Positions 36,489 through 47,156 are shown, numbered from the stretch's first letter. The stretch is DNA of 64,000 nucleotides from Armillaria gallica (GCA_037576215.1 JBANDB010000007.1:3317001-3381000); one strand, 5' to 3'. The notes: generated from the sequence alone by a model not told the origin. Program-made: numbers and translations.

Positions 36489-36912
36489 GTGACATTATTG
36501 TAAATCTTTTTAAGGTCCTGGGTTCAATTCCTGGAGTTGCCGGATTTTGTGATAATCACATGATTTGGTCCGGGTTTCTGTGCTGACTAATAGACCATGC
36601 AGTACTGCGAAAATACCCTATATAGGCTGGTGTGTCAACTGACACATTTCAAGCAGAAATTTAGCAGCCCAGGCTGGCATGGTGGAACGTTAGAGAGGTG
36701 GAGGGTCCGCTGACAAATGAGCATCGACCGGGTTTGGGAGGAGATTGGAGTGGTTTGGTGAAGCGAGGCCAGAATGGTTTTGTGTCCCCTGTCGCATGTC
36801 TCGCATGGTGGGGCAAGGCTATAGGAGATGAGACGGAGTTACATACAGAATGGGAGGGAGCGTTGGAAGAGTGTCATCATGTGCTGCTTAACCTACTGGC
36901 GTCTCAGTCCTG

Positions 36913-37444
36913 AGTAATTGTTGGTAGCATAGTGAATAATAAGCATTTGATGTTCACAATTCCTTTTTTATTTGGGGGACGATATAACTGCAAAATAACT
37001 GTTGTAAATACAGCCACTGATTTGGAGCGTGGAAATGGAAAAAGGTATATAGATATTCAAGAAGATCATAGAAAGGAAAATTAGGATAATTATGAGTTTT
37101 GGGGTGTTGACGAAGATGTGTCGTGGTCATATATGGCACACGGCACTGGGCGACATACTGTAGTGCTGTGGGATTTGTGTGCCTAGGCATAGTGCCGAGT
37201 GATGGGGCACACAATTTGGGTGCGGCATGCAAGTTTTGATAGCAACCCATACGAAAAAGCTGGGAAGGGCCAAATTGACAATTTGGGAAGGCAAAAATGC
37301 AAAAATTTTCCCAAAAAAGCAGCTGGGCCCATTTTTTGGGCTGGACCAGCTGCTGAATTGAGCTCTGTGGATATTATCCATGGCTGAGACTTCAGTGCCC
37401 ATGGATATATCCATGGCCTGAGGGTGTACAATTACAGCTATGCC
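36913..37444 (-). mobile_element. Fragment of the paired-palindrome transposon family, inserted in gag
   Basis: Gag-coding sequence runs into the module at 37,367-37,416 and the protein is unrecognisable beyond it. Bases down to the end of the preceding gene (36,912) are A/T-rich and non-coding and probably belong to the insertion. No matching second terminus was found. Confidence 0.4.
37367..37416 (-). repeat. Paired-palindrome transposon end module, copy 3
   Basis: TGGATATTATCCATGG and CATGGATATATCCATGG are separated by 16 nt. The plan is the same as at 10,132 and 14,531. Confidence 0.55.
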
Positions 37445-38800
37445 TGAACACACATTGTTAGCAGAGGTGGATCTACTCTCATTACTGCAAGAATTGGACT
37501 GTTGCGGACCAGTGTTTTTAGCCTGTTGGAAGGCTTCCAACAGCTGTTTCTGGTGTGCGTCACTTTGTTTCTCACTAATGTCTAGACGGTCTAAAAGACT
37601 TATTACTTGCTGTTTGACTTCCTCGACTTCAACTTTCAATCCTGAGAAATCTTTTCTAGAACTAGATGATATTTCAAGAGGCGAGGCCTCGGTGATACCA
37701 TATATACCAGACGTATTAAGGGCTATATCATCTGCTTCGGCTACTACCTCTGCAAGAGTATGTAAATCTTCTCGTCTGACGATGGTCTTAGCAGCGGGAG
37801 TAGCTGGTGCAGTGGCTGTTGCTGCTGATGCTGCTGCTGGAGCAGCAGCTGCAGGGGTCAAACTGCTTTTGAGACCACGTTTAATACTAAGTCTTGCTGA
37901 GACGTTTTCTCTAAACGCGGGTGATAATGCTTCAAGAAACTTAGCAACTAATTCTCGATTGGTGATAATCAAAGGTGGTTTTTCTAGCTTCTTTGCCTCG
38001 GTGAGGAACTTTCTTTTGAACTTGAGGTACTCTTCTCGCTCGTCTAGACCAAGGTTTTTAAACGAACACATAATACACGTCAACCTATTAACGGTCCCAG
38101 ACTCCGCGTCTTGAGCCTCTGGATAGTTCTTTATGATAGCTTCCTTAAATTTAGCAAAGGTGCCAGTGCTGTATTCATCCAACGACTTCCATTCCTCTTC
38201 AGTATCAGCATCGGCGTAATGAACTATTTGTTTCTTTTTCTCGGCATCATCTGTGATGCTACAATCGGAGAATAAATCCTCCATCTGCGACAAGAAACAC
38301 CTTATATTCTCTGACTTATCGCCATCGAATCTAGGAGCATCCCTAGCCATAGGTCTAGGCATCCTTTGGGTACTAGCAGACATGTTCGTACTACTAGCAG
38401 GTTGAATGGGCTGTGAGTTCGTGTTATCAGTCCCAAATGGGTTTGCTATTGGACTATTATTGCCAACAGGCAGGGAAGGGCGCGGTCTCGGAGAGGGCAT
38501 AGGGGTTTGAGACCTGTTATTACGGACAACTTGGTTGGAACAAATGCGCTGTTCAACTCTAGCTTGTGGGCTATTAGGAGCTGGTGGTCTTCATACTGTT
38601 ATAGATGAACTAGTTGGTATGGGTACACTGCGTTTTCGCTTTGGGGCTAAGTTGTTGTAATTAGAGGGTGCTCCGACTCCTGCTGACCTGGAGTTTGCGG
38701 TTTTTCTTCCCAATGGCTTCGGTACAGTTCCTTGTGGAGAACGTGTGTAAACCGGTGCTCGTACAGGCTCTGTAGCTTTACCCTTGCCTTTTGCTTTCAC
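37445..38800 (-). pseudogene. Ty3-type retrotransposon Gag, truncated and with one nonsense codon
   Basis: The frame opens at 38,800 (MKAKGKGKATEPV) and continues past an in-frame TGA at about 38,590 (V-stop-RPPAPNS, explained by CGA to TGA). The capsid-like core follows: PRFDGDKSENIRCFLSQMED, then YADADTEEEWKSL, FKEAIIKNYPEA and ALSPAFRENVSARL, typical of Ty3/Gypsy-type Gag of basidiomycetes. Downstream are an Ala-rich stretch and a coiled coil (VEEVKQQVISLLDRLDISEK). Coding ends at the transposon insertion near 37,440. Protease, reverse transcriptase and integrase are missing. The protein would form the particle shell. Upstream are a primer-binding site and an LTR on the same strand. Confidence 0.75.
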
Positions 38801-38922
38801 GGAGGTAGGTGGGGCAAACAGGTTATATACGAACTGCTATCTCTTTTAGTTTCTGTTTCAACACAAGTAGCGTCGAAGAGAAGTTTATTATTCAAGCAAG
38901 ATTATCAAATCTAGATCTACCC

Positions 38923-38939
38923 CCTCGCGGTGGGCTCCA
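38923..38939 (-). other. Primer-binding site of the Ty3-type element
   Basis: On the minus strand, TGGAGCCCACCGCGAGG starts two nt after the LTR end (CACATCA). The TGGNNCCNACCG form and the position are those of a tRNA primer site. Confidence 0.55.
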
Positions 38940-38941
38940 GA

Positions 38942-40584
38942 TGATGTGCTCGGTAACGGGCAGTGTGCAAATGAAACTAGTGTCTAGATCATCAATCTAG
39001 ATACTAAATCACACACACACACACACAATCACCAATATTAAGTTCAAGGGTGAGTACGATAGAAGCACTTGTGGTGTACATAGATTTCGATAATCAATTG
39101 GGTTTTGCTTTAAAACAACTTCGATTCAAATCTAGAAGTGTTTACACAAGATACACTAATCACAATAGCGAGGTATATGGACGTGGGGGTTTTGTAAGGT
39201 ATAGTTTGAGTGGCTTAGACTCGCAACGACTTCATCTAGAAGAGCTGGTAAGGCTTTAACTAGGCAAGCTTTAACAATCGAACAATCAAAGACCTAGAGG
39301 TCTACAAAGAGTGTAATTGCTCTGGAGTACACGGACTCGATTACAACACAAGCACATGCACTTGCAACAAAGAACCGAAGTTCTGCAAAGAGTACACAGA
39401 CTCTACAAAGAACACACAGGTCCTGGCTTCAAGTACGAGACTTGCAAAGAGTACACTGACTCATTAACTGTTCGAACTTAAAGCATTCTAGGGCTTATTT
39501 CACTTCAACTAGGCAATGTCTTTGGTCTGTGGTCGACTTAGCATGTCTAGATCACTTTAGTCGGTGAGAGAGCATGACGCCTTTGTATGTGGAGCAGTTC
39601 AATTAACTAGCAAGGCGCAAACGTGGGGATGACTCTTCTTCCTACTTAGTTCTTCTAGATTACTTATAGCCACCCTTTTGGGGTTGACTTGGTAAACTTA
39701 ATTCACTTCAGTCGAGGATATGCGATTAAACCAGTGATTGATTAGGTAGCTATAAGGCTACTAGCACAAACACGGGGGAATGCTTTCCTGCCGTTATGCG
39801 TCTAGTTGCTGCTAATTTATACAATTTCTAGCCTAGGTATAGGAGCTTGTATCTAAAAGTAATTATGGTATGAGCTTTGGGTATCAATACAAACAATGAG
39901 TAATTAATTTACAAGTATTGTGCCATTCTGAGGTTTCTATTCAGTTGTGCGGAATGACTAGTAGTCATTCTATTGCCGAGGAGTGCCCTACTGATCCGTA
40001 GGAACCCCTCACTTCTCCTTCATGCCTTGTCGCGTGGATTCCCATTCAATACTACAGCTTGCACAGTATTTCAAGGGTGTAACCACTGATCACGATTGAT
40101 CATCGGGCCGAGATTGTATTGCTTCGATCAGTATGCGATCTTAATTAGCTTTCTCGGTGCCAAGTGTCAGTTATTCAGTTATTCCTAGGTTTAGTCGTGT
40201 TCTAGACTAAGTTCATTTTACTGTGTGTATCGTTGTGGACTTAGCAATCCTTTTCTAGGTTTATTCAAGTTGTCGAGATGACGAGTAATCTAGTCCTTCT
40301 GTGTTCTGCTTTATTGTTTGTATCTCATCTCGATGTGTCCCTTGGTTCCGACTGTAAATAGTCTTGTTTTGGGCAGGGAATAGCATTCAATGTTGAAGGC
40401 TTATAGAGTTGACCCGTCTAGATGTCGCTTCTAAGTCCGTTCTGACACTGTACTGCTCACTATCTTATGTAGTATTCTAGCTATCAGTGTAAAGCCTTTA
40501 CTATAGCTCTCTGTACTGCTTGTAGACTGTGCTATTTGATAGAAAATCGCAAAATCCATGGGTAGCCTGATACCAAGCATATCA
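38942..40584 (-). repeat. LTR of the Ty3-type element
   Basis: The ends are TGATATGC (minus-strand start at 40,584) and GCACATCA (minus-strand end at 38,942), giving an inverted end matching at 7 of 8 positions. A CA microsatellite lies at 39,005-39,026. A polypurine tract, on the minus strand GTGTAGGGGAGA, abuts the start, so internal sequence of a second, upstream unit may once have been joined here. Length is 1643 bp. No ORF of note. Confidence 0.55.
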
Positions 40585-41115
40585 TCTCCCCTACACTATA
40601 ATAGTGACTGTCCCTAGTCACCTGCGTCTCGTCGAGACCCAGTAGTGAAGTGTTATGGTACTTTTCTGATTTATTGACTCAAGTTCTAGATGTTCTCGTA
40701 TTTCACGATTGAAGTCCCCACAGGGTATTATCGCGTTGTCTTACAAATCAATTACACATGATGATTTTCAGGGTTTGACAGCCGCGATCAATATTAAACT
40801 ATTTATAGTTGAATACGTGTCGCGTCTGTTTTATTCTAAGGTAGTGACAGATTCAGCTCTAATACTTGTATTTGAGGCTGAATCCTCTAGTTCTATACTT
40901 CATAGGACAGGCTATGGCCTTTGCTGTTGGTTTAGACTCAGTCTGCAGCTGGCAATCGGCTTTCTAGGCGGACTTTGAACTTATGTTCAAAAGTCTTCAT
41001 GACTTGGTCCATGCCCTTTAGTTGTCTTTTTCGCTCATCGAGATTTGGCTGTGCGTTGTGCGTGACCCATCTCGTCTTCTAGTTCTTACTTTCTGTATTC
41101 TTTTCTTTCTTTACT
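40585..41115. other. Promoter region of the next gene; possible retroelement 3' remnant
   Basis: The first 12 nt look like a polypurine tract for the minus-strand element; the rest lacks features. The pyrimidine-rich bases just before 41,116 are a typical basidiomycete leader. Confidence 0.3.
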
Positions 41116-43111
41116 ATGTCTTTCGACGATCTCCGGAGGCTCTGGTCCGAAATTACGCCTCTATTCTCAGTTGGGGCTGCTTTAACAATCCCCACACTTC
41201 ATCGGGTCCGGATCCTGAAGCAAGTTGCACCCATTGCAGTGAGTACCCTTTATTCTATTGATCCTTTCTTCGATGGTACTGATCTCGCGCTTCTAGATTG
41301 GCCTCCTTGAGTCTTCGAGGATTCAAGCTGGCGTCAACTATCGAGGCTTCGCGATCAGCTTCGCCTACATGCTATCTCTTGCAGCCGCTGAGCTTCCCAA
41401 CGACTATTATGTCGCCAGTTGGGACCAGCTATCTGTCAATCCGCATGAGGCCAGTGAGGTATGTTATTCACTATTCTTTTTCTCTGTTTACTTTTTATAG
41501 CTTATGCGGCGTTCCTTGCCTCAGGCATCAAGGCTCTCAGTCAACAAACCGCCACCAGCTTTCAAGACTCAAAGGAGTCGCAAGACCGCCGCTGTGCCTG
41601 TGTCTCCTTCCAAGGGCAAACGAAAGGGCAAGGTGCATCATTTCATATTTTTCACGGAGTCTCTTTTTCCAATCTTCAGCAGAAAGCGGTCTCGGTGTTA
41701 GTCAAGAAGCCTCCCATTGTCACTAAGACTCAGGTCCCCAAGACTATTGTCGCTTTTGAAGATGATGACAAAGATTACGAGTCTGACTCCGAGGAAGAAA
41801 CCGTTGTCATGGTCAATCCTTCAGCATTGCCAGCTAAACTAGATAGCCCTTCCAAGTGTTTGAAGCCAAGACCCAGTTGTCACTCTGCCTCGGGTATGTG
41901 GATTTTCATTTTTGTCTTCATCTCTTAACTTCAATTTTTCTAGCTGTTCTTCCGTCAGACGAATCATCATCAATCGACGAGGATATTCAACCCCCTCGTA
42001 CGCAAGGAGAGAAAAGGAAATGTGACACAGAGATTGTCGCCGCAGAGACCCAGGCTGAAACTTCGAACGTCCATAACGAAGACTCAGAGCCACCGAGGAA
42101 GATGACTAGGCAGAGGAAGGCCCAGATAGGTCGTCAAGCCGCTGCTAAAGTCACTCGTGAGTCATATTTTTGACTTCTTCCTGTCATTTTCTTGATAAAC
42201 GTTCCCTGTTTCAATCCTCAGCACATGACATTTCCTTCGACACTGTCACTATGAGGCCCATAGATGCCGAAGAAGTCCGTTGGCTTTCTACAGCCACCAT
42301 GGACATAAGCACCTTTTCGCTTAATTGTTTCTTATTCTTTTCTAATGTAACTTCTCTCAGCCTAAAGTCGCTTGTTCACTTTGCAACATGGGTAGCCAGA
42401 AGAAGCCCTGCGAGTTCCTCGGCTGGGGCATCATGTGTGGCAACTGTCAGCGTGGTAAAAAGGTGGTGTGCTCGTTCAAGGCAGATCCTTACGAAAGGTA
42501 TCGTGCTCAGATCTTGATTCAGTCTTTTGCAGAGAGGACACCTGAGAGTAAGTTTTTTCCTTTCTGATTATTCTTCAAACTTCCGTTGATATTCATACTT
42601 TTGCTCTTTTCTAGGACTTCGGCAACTCCTCGATAATGCTGATTTGTTAGTAAAAGCGTTTGACAGCGCTTGTGAGACAGCGGGTCAGTTATCCGAACTT
42701 CTCCATGAGAACTGCGAGTCTATCGATGCCATAGTTCATGACACGGTAGAATTCAAAGGTCGTGCCGTAGCCGAGGAGTCACTGCTCACCAACATTTCCT
42801 CAATTAACGGAATCATGGACAAGTTCTCTACTCAAGAGGTGGACAGTGCGTCATTTGCAGAGGACTGCGAACCTCCCAACCAAAGTTTATGGAGACTCGT
42901 TTGTAAGTCAATTTTATTCCTTTTTCATTTCATTCTTTCATACTAACTTCTATTTCTAGATGATGACCCTCGTTTCGCTCAACATAGGTCTCCTAGATCT
43001 CCAGTGTTCAATGATACTGGAAATCTCAATTTGGAGTACCCTCCTCATGATGAGGACTTAGCTGGGGAGGCGGACACTGACAGGGAGCTGGATCCTGATG
43101 TCGAAGTCTAG
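41116..43111 (+). CDS. Uncharacterised protein with a zinc-cluster-like cysteine motif
   Basis: Multi-exon gene starting MSFDDLRRLWSEI. Exons continue after introns ending near 41,278, 41,502, 41,687, 41,943, 42,221, 42,360, 42,614 and 42,959, and it ends DPDVEV at 43,111. The middle is basic then acidic (DDDKDYESDSEEET). A cysteine block ACSLCNMGSQKKPCEFLG, then CGNCQRGKKVVC (about 42,370-42,470), has the CxxC...C...CxxC...C pattern of a small zinc cluster. A helical region with ELLHENCESIDAIVHD follows. It may bind DNA or RNA; no enzyme motif. I know similar proteins only as uncharacterised agaricomycete repeats. No stop interrupts the exons I could follow. Confidence 0.5.
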
Positions 43112-43780
43112 GATTTTTGCTCATCGAGATCTTCTCAGGCGGAGTCTAGACTGTTCTTGCGCCTTCAGGCATTTTATTTACATATCGTGTATGCAACGCC
43201 TTCGGGCAACATCTATTGTTTCTGTACAGCTCGTTGGCCATTTGGGTCATCAAAATCAAATTTTATTTCAAATATATTCCTCTCATATTGCGTGATCTTT
43301 AAGTCTTTGCTTAGTGTATTACAATATTTTTAAGGAGCTATAGGCGCCTTTTTAAGTTGCGTAGTGACTTGACATATTTTCTCTACGCTTGTCACACATT
43401 TAGACTTTCTATTTTTAAGTCACCAAACACTCCACGCCTGATCTCGGTAGTAACCAAGTGTTAAGATCCAGAATGATCGATCGATCCCATAGTGAGTTCA
43501 ACCGCCTCTAGATTTTTGCAGCTCTATTCATTCAGGTCTTTTCTAGGAGTTGGTGAATGCAATTTTGTATGGCTAGGCAGAAAAACACATGTAACTTCAA
43601 TATATTTTCTTTAGGAATGCAATTCCGTGAAAATTTCTCGGAGTTCCGTGTCACTCTCTCCCCAACACTATAAAATTCAACGTCCTCGTTGAAGTAGAAT
43701 CTGTTCCACTTCGTCTTGATGTCTGTAGAACACCCACGCTCCTTTCATTCCTGCTTTATTATACCTCCCTTGATACCAAC

Positions 43781-45332
43781 ATGTCCTCCTGCCACGATCT
43801 TCCTGCGGACCTTGCTGCACTCATCGCCAAGGCTAACGATGCCATGTGTTTCAGCGACCAGCTGCACGAGCTGGGCATCGATGGTCCTAAGCAACTGGAA
43901 CAGTGCAAGAAGTTATTTGCTATAGGTGTAAGTACAACCTTTCTCATCTTGATCTAGAACTCAATAATTCATGACAGGTTGAGATTACTCAACTCCCCGG
44001 CTGTGTCTTCAGCAACAAGGCACTCAAGGACTTGCTTTTTCGACTAAAGCAAGTTTAAGAACACCTTTTTAAGTCACAGCCTGGCATTCAGGCATTCGGG
44101 GATTATCACATAGTCCGAGCTTTTACAGGGCAGATCCATGCAGACCGTGAACGTCATGGCGCACTGGCCAACCCTGCTCTTGCTGCAAAGGCCAAGGTGA
44201 CTGCTGCTGCTGCTCAAGCTGCAGCGTTGTCTGTCGCTGACACATCCACTGCCAAGCCTTCTTCAAGCAAAGGCAAGGGCAAAGCCACAGTATGTGATAC
44301 TATATCTATTTCGTCTAGATCTTTATTAATCATACAATTGGTACATGTCTAGGCTCCGAAGAAAGGCAAGAAGCCTCCCAAGTCTAAGGCCATTGTTGAG
44401 GACATGTCTGATGATGAGCCTGCTACTATTGTCTTAGTCGGAATCAAGGAGGATACCGTGATGGGTAATGCCGATGCTTCCTCAGCCAACCCTGACACTG
44501 ATACGGTATCTATTCCTTTTCTAGCTGCCATCGTGCACACTGCTGATGAAGTCATTGCTCGCATCCAGCAGATGTCCATCGACGACGAAGTCGAGATCGT
44601 AGTCAACAAGGACCCAACCACTGGCAACATTGTCGAGGGGCACAAAGTCACTCCCAAGTTCAAGAAGAACAAAGTGAAAGAGAACGCGGTGTGTTTCCTT
44701 AATTCTTCGTCTAGAAGTCCTTGTTTCTTATTAGAATGCATAGAAACATCAGCAGCCAGAGCGTGCAGAGGTGATTTTCCTTCCTTATGCTCAAGTGCCT
44801 GGCATGGACTTAAATTCTAAGGACTACCAGCTCGCTGAGGCTGTCGTTGTGAAAGCAGCTGCCAACGAGGCTGCTACTCAAGCTCGCAAGCGTCCCAGGG
44901 CCTCTAACGACTTTGCATTCAATGACTCGGTGTATTCAATGGCTTGTAAGTCTTTCAATTACTTCTAATTCTGATCTAGATTTACTCAAACCGGTTTTGT
45001 ATTCTTTAGCAGCCAACTTAGTGCTCAACAACAAGAGCACCAAGGCTACCTTAGCGCTTGCTGCGAGGCTTGTCACCAAGGGAGGCTCTGTTAATCCCAG
45101 CAAGACTGTTCTTCACTCGCAAGAGTCAGACCTTCGTAACGACATCGTCGCCACTATCCATTGCATCGAATACTTGATGCAGTACCATCAGTTCGTCGTC
45201 GACCACCATAGCCAAGTTCTCAAATCTCTTGAGAGGCGTATCGCTGCCGAGGACGATGCCTGTGAGCATTGCCCTGACCACGATGTCTCTGATTGTTTTT
45301 CAACTACTGCTACAGGATATCGTACCGAGTAA
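43781..45332 (+). CDS. Uncharacterised Lys/Ala-rich nuclear-type protein
   Basis: It starts at 43,781 (MSSCHDLPADLAALIAKAND). Exon 1 ends near 43,929. Further exons contain VEITQLPGCVFSNKALKDLL, an Ala-rich coiled stretch (KVTAAAAQAAALSVAD), a basic linker (KGKKPPKSK), an acidic segment (MSDDEPATIVLVGIKED), and a C-terminal helical part (AARLVTKGGSVNPSKT...YLMQYHQFVVDHHSQ) ending at 45,332. Introns are 45-75 nt. It lies 670 bp downstream of the previous gene on the same strand and shares its general style (small exons, basic/acidic low complexity) but not obvious sequence. Function unknown. Confidence 0.45.
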
Positions 45333-46558
45333 ACATGGCAATACCAGTTCAGGTTCAGTAAAACTTAACTTCTAGTCGTTCATTACTATATCCAGTATTA
45401 TTCATCATTAATCTCTATCGCGTCTCAGGTCTTATACCAACTGCTTAGTACTTAAACTAGCATACACAGTCGTTACAGTATCATTGTGCAATCCAAGGGA
45501 GTTATGGTCTTTTCATGATTGCTTCGAACTTCTAAGTCTACTTGCAAGCGGTATTTCCTCTTCTGAGTCACTTTCTTCATTGTAGTCTCGAAACTCAGCA
45601 TATTCATCGTTATCTGACTTGGAATCTGACACCTCGTTGTTGTTTAATGACAACTTAACTTGGTCTACTCCGTATAACTCCTTGCGTTGCCTTAGCTCAC
45701 GATATTCATACTTATTTTCTTTTGACTCGTCCTCGTTAACCAGTTTCTTAAGTGTTTTGGGGCTAACGTATGGAATACCGGACTGGTACGCTCTATTTCA
45801 AATGGAGTGATGCCATAAGAACCCCAGACACTGCGGATCGGATATGTTCCTGTGCCTTTTTTTTAATCAACCTCTTTTTTCCAACCCCGAATCCATAACC
45901 GGAAATAATACTTTCATAAATCCAACCGATACTTATGTAAGTGCCAAATATACGCCGAGCTGGGCCAGGCAAGGATGGAAGTCTTGATGTCCGGCCTCCG
46001 CACGTGGATTTAATGACAAAGGTTTTGAGAAATAATGCAATGAACATTATTGAGATAATGCTTGCAAGGCCCACATCAGGGACAGAGCCTGCTACATTTA
46101 CTCCCCTTGAAAGTATAATAGTATCTTTGTGTTACCGTTCTGAATATCCTTGACTTCTACAGAAGAGTTTCTATCATGGTAATTCTAATCTCATTTTGTG
46201 CAAAGAACTTATCATCATCAAACGTCAAACTGGAAGTACTTATTAAATAAGCTCACACCTTCTCACAGAATCCCAGGCAGACTAGGCTTCGGCCGGTCAA
46301 CTCCATGATAGTAACGGTCAGTCATATGTAAGCAGTGACAAGCCAAGTCATCGCCACACCGCATATTTTACCTTCAAGGAAGTATTTCAGCACTAGGCTG
46401 GGAGATTTTTCCGTAAATAGGAATTTTTGTGACATCGGACTTTGGCTTTTCGTCAAATCTCAGAAACCGTCATCCCTCTATAAAACCTATTAATGTAGCA
46501 GGAATAATACTCGCAAGGTCTTAGTATCTTTTTTTTACTAGCTTATCTCGGAGTCACC
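45333..46558. other. Intergenic; possible decayed fragment with a P450-like N-terminus
   Basis: On the minus strand 46,074-45,793 encodes a hydrophobic start (MGLASIISIMFIALFLKTF) followed by SLPGPARRIFG, a layout seen at the N-termini of fungal cytochromes P450. No heme-binding or other downstream motif exists, so it is at best a fragment. Confidence 0.2.
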
Positions 46559-46998
46559 ATGCTCCTCTTCCACCGCTCCTTTCCTCGGTTACTGCGTCTT
46601 TCGGTGAGTGAAAATGCTTTCCATTGTTCACCTGTGTCGCTTGTCTTTCGTGCTCTACTATTCATCAACCCTCCCCCCCTCCCGAATCTGTAGTTACTAT
46701 ACTATTACGGCCGTATATTCACATAACCCGTAACAAGGGCCTGTAGTATGAAGATCTCTGAAGATGGCATATTTTCATCTGTAATCAGCCTTTGTCACAG
46801 TCAGAAAGGAATAGTAAGGTATACTGTTTGAAAAGAATCCCTATCGACTCCAATCATATCTGCATTCAACCAGAGCCCCATCGAATAAGCGTCCCCACGT
46901 GCGCTCATTGCGATAAGGAGTAATCATCAGATCCACGTAATCGACCGGCATTCGGTCCGGGGAACAATAGGTGCCCACAAGCGCTCATTGCCCATATC

Positions 46999-47156
46999 GG
47001 GGCATCCCCGATGGCCAAAGTACCTGGAAACGGGCATCGGACTCGATGACTAGCTCAGTCAGCACATTCTATTTTTAGAACATCAACATCGATGATGATT
47101 AAAGTAATCTAAGGCCCTTTGGGGCTAAGTGTACATCTTGCGCTTTATACCACTAA
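46999..47156 (+). repeat. Dispersed repeat R1, partial copy
   Basis: From CATCCCCGATGGCCAAAG to CGCTTTATACCACTAAT it matches 49,965-50,130 and 63,210-63,300 plus 63,685-63,700 closely, for example GGCATCGGACTCGATG and GTGTACATCTTGCGCTTT. No coding capacity. Confidence 0.6.

Larger units (their letters stand above)
29377..36490 (+). mobile_element. Crypton-like element with a nuclease passenger gene
   Basis: 7,114 bp inserted into the tRNA-derived part of the foldback right arm, defined by comparison with the intact left arm. The junctions share only GT, with no long target duplication, which fits insertion by a tyrosine recombinase. The left end (starting ACGTTTATTTGACCAATTTT) and the complement of the right end (ACTTATTACCGGTAATTTAC) show a weak imperfect inversion. 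Cargo: an unclear region (29.4-31.3 kb), an intact XPG/GEN1-like gene and a tyrosine recombinase gene, both on the plus strand. Other explanations, such as a different transposon type with its ends eroded, are possible. Confidence 0.65.
26663..36644. mobile_element. Foldback (palindromic) element, copy 2, carrying a nested insertion
   Basis: Left arm 26,663-28,039; right arm 28,153-29,376 plus 36,491-36,644. The arms are 1377 and 1378 nt and, where compared, identical over long stretches. The loop is about 113 nt. The element ends in TGTCAGTTGACACACCAGCC and its complement. Without the nested insertion it would be about 2.87 kb. It has no ORF of its own beyond mirror-image noise, so it is non-autonomous. 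A tRNA-derived sequence lies near each end, both oriented outward. No target duplication was found; a second TGTCAGTTGACA lies 34 nt outside the left end (26,629-26,640). Confidence 0.85.
24254..36912 (+). pseudogene. Agaricomycete hypothetical gene split by the nested mobile elements
   Basis: 5' part: exon 1 24,254-24,279 (MPGQPKPV), intron to 24,343, exon 2 from 24,344 (VFDVYHHWAQGSCLVW), more exons to about 25,510, then a long segment 25,588-26,640. Features include a Lys/Arg-rich nuclear-localisation-like region (GKKRAKRVKKSTGSPRPAKK), two imperfect copies of an acidic repeat (RMDREDVEMLDGSG and RMDGEDVERPDGSD), and a C-terminal DDWWRWWKQIQPTW motif. 3' part: 36,665-36,912 after an AG acceptor (QPRLAWWNVREVEG, then GGDWSGLVKRGQNGF). 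I know this architecture only as an uncharacterised, repeated agaricomycete family. At least one frame shift near 26,535 and the insertion of about 10 kb make it a pseudogene. Confidence 0.5.

Noticed and set aside
29331..36545. A functional tRNA gene
   Set aside because: A and B boxes are present, but the acceptor stem does not pair, the spacing is too long and this copy is split by 7 kb.
45793..46074. Cytochrome P450 gene
   Set aside because: Only a hydrophobic start and a Pro-Gly-Pro stretch; no heme-binding Cys motif or other helices nearby.
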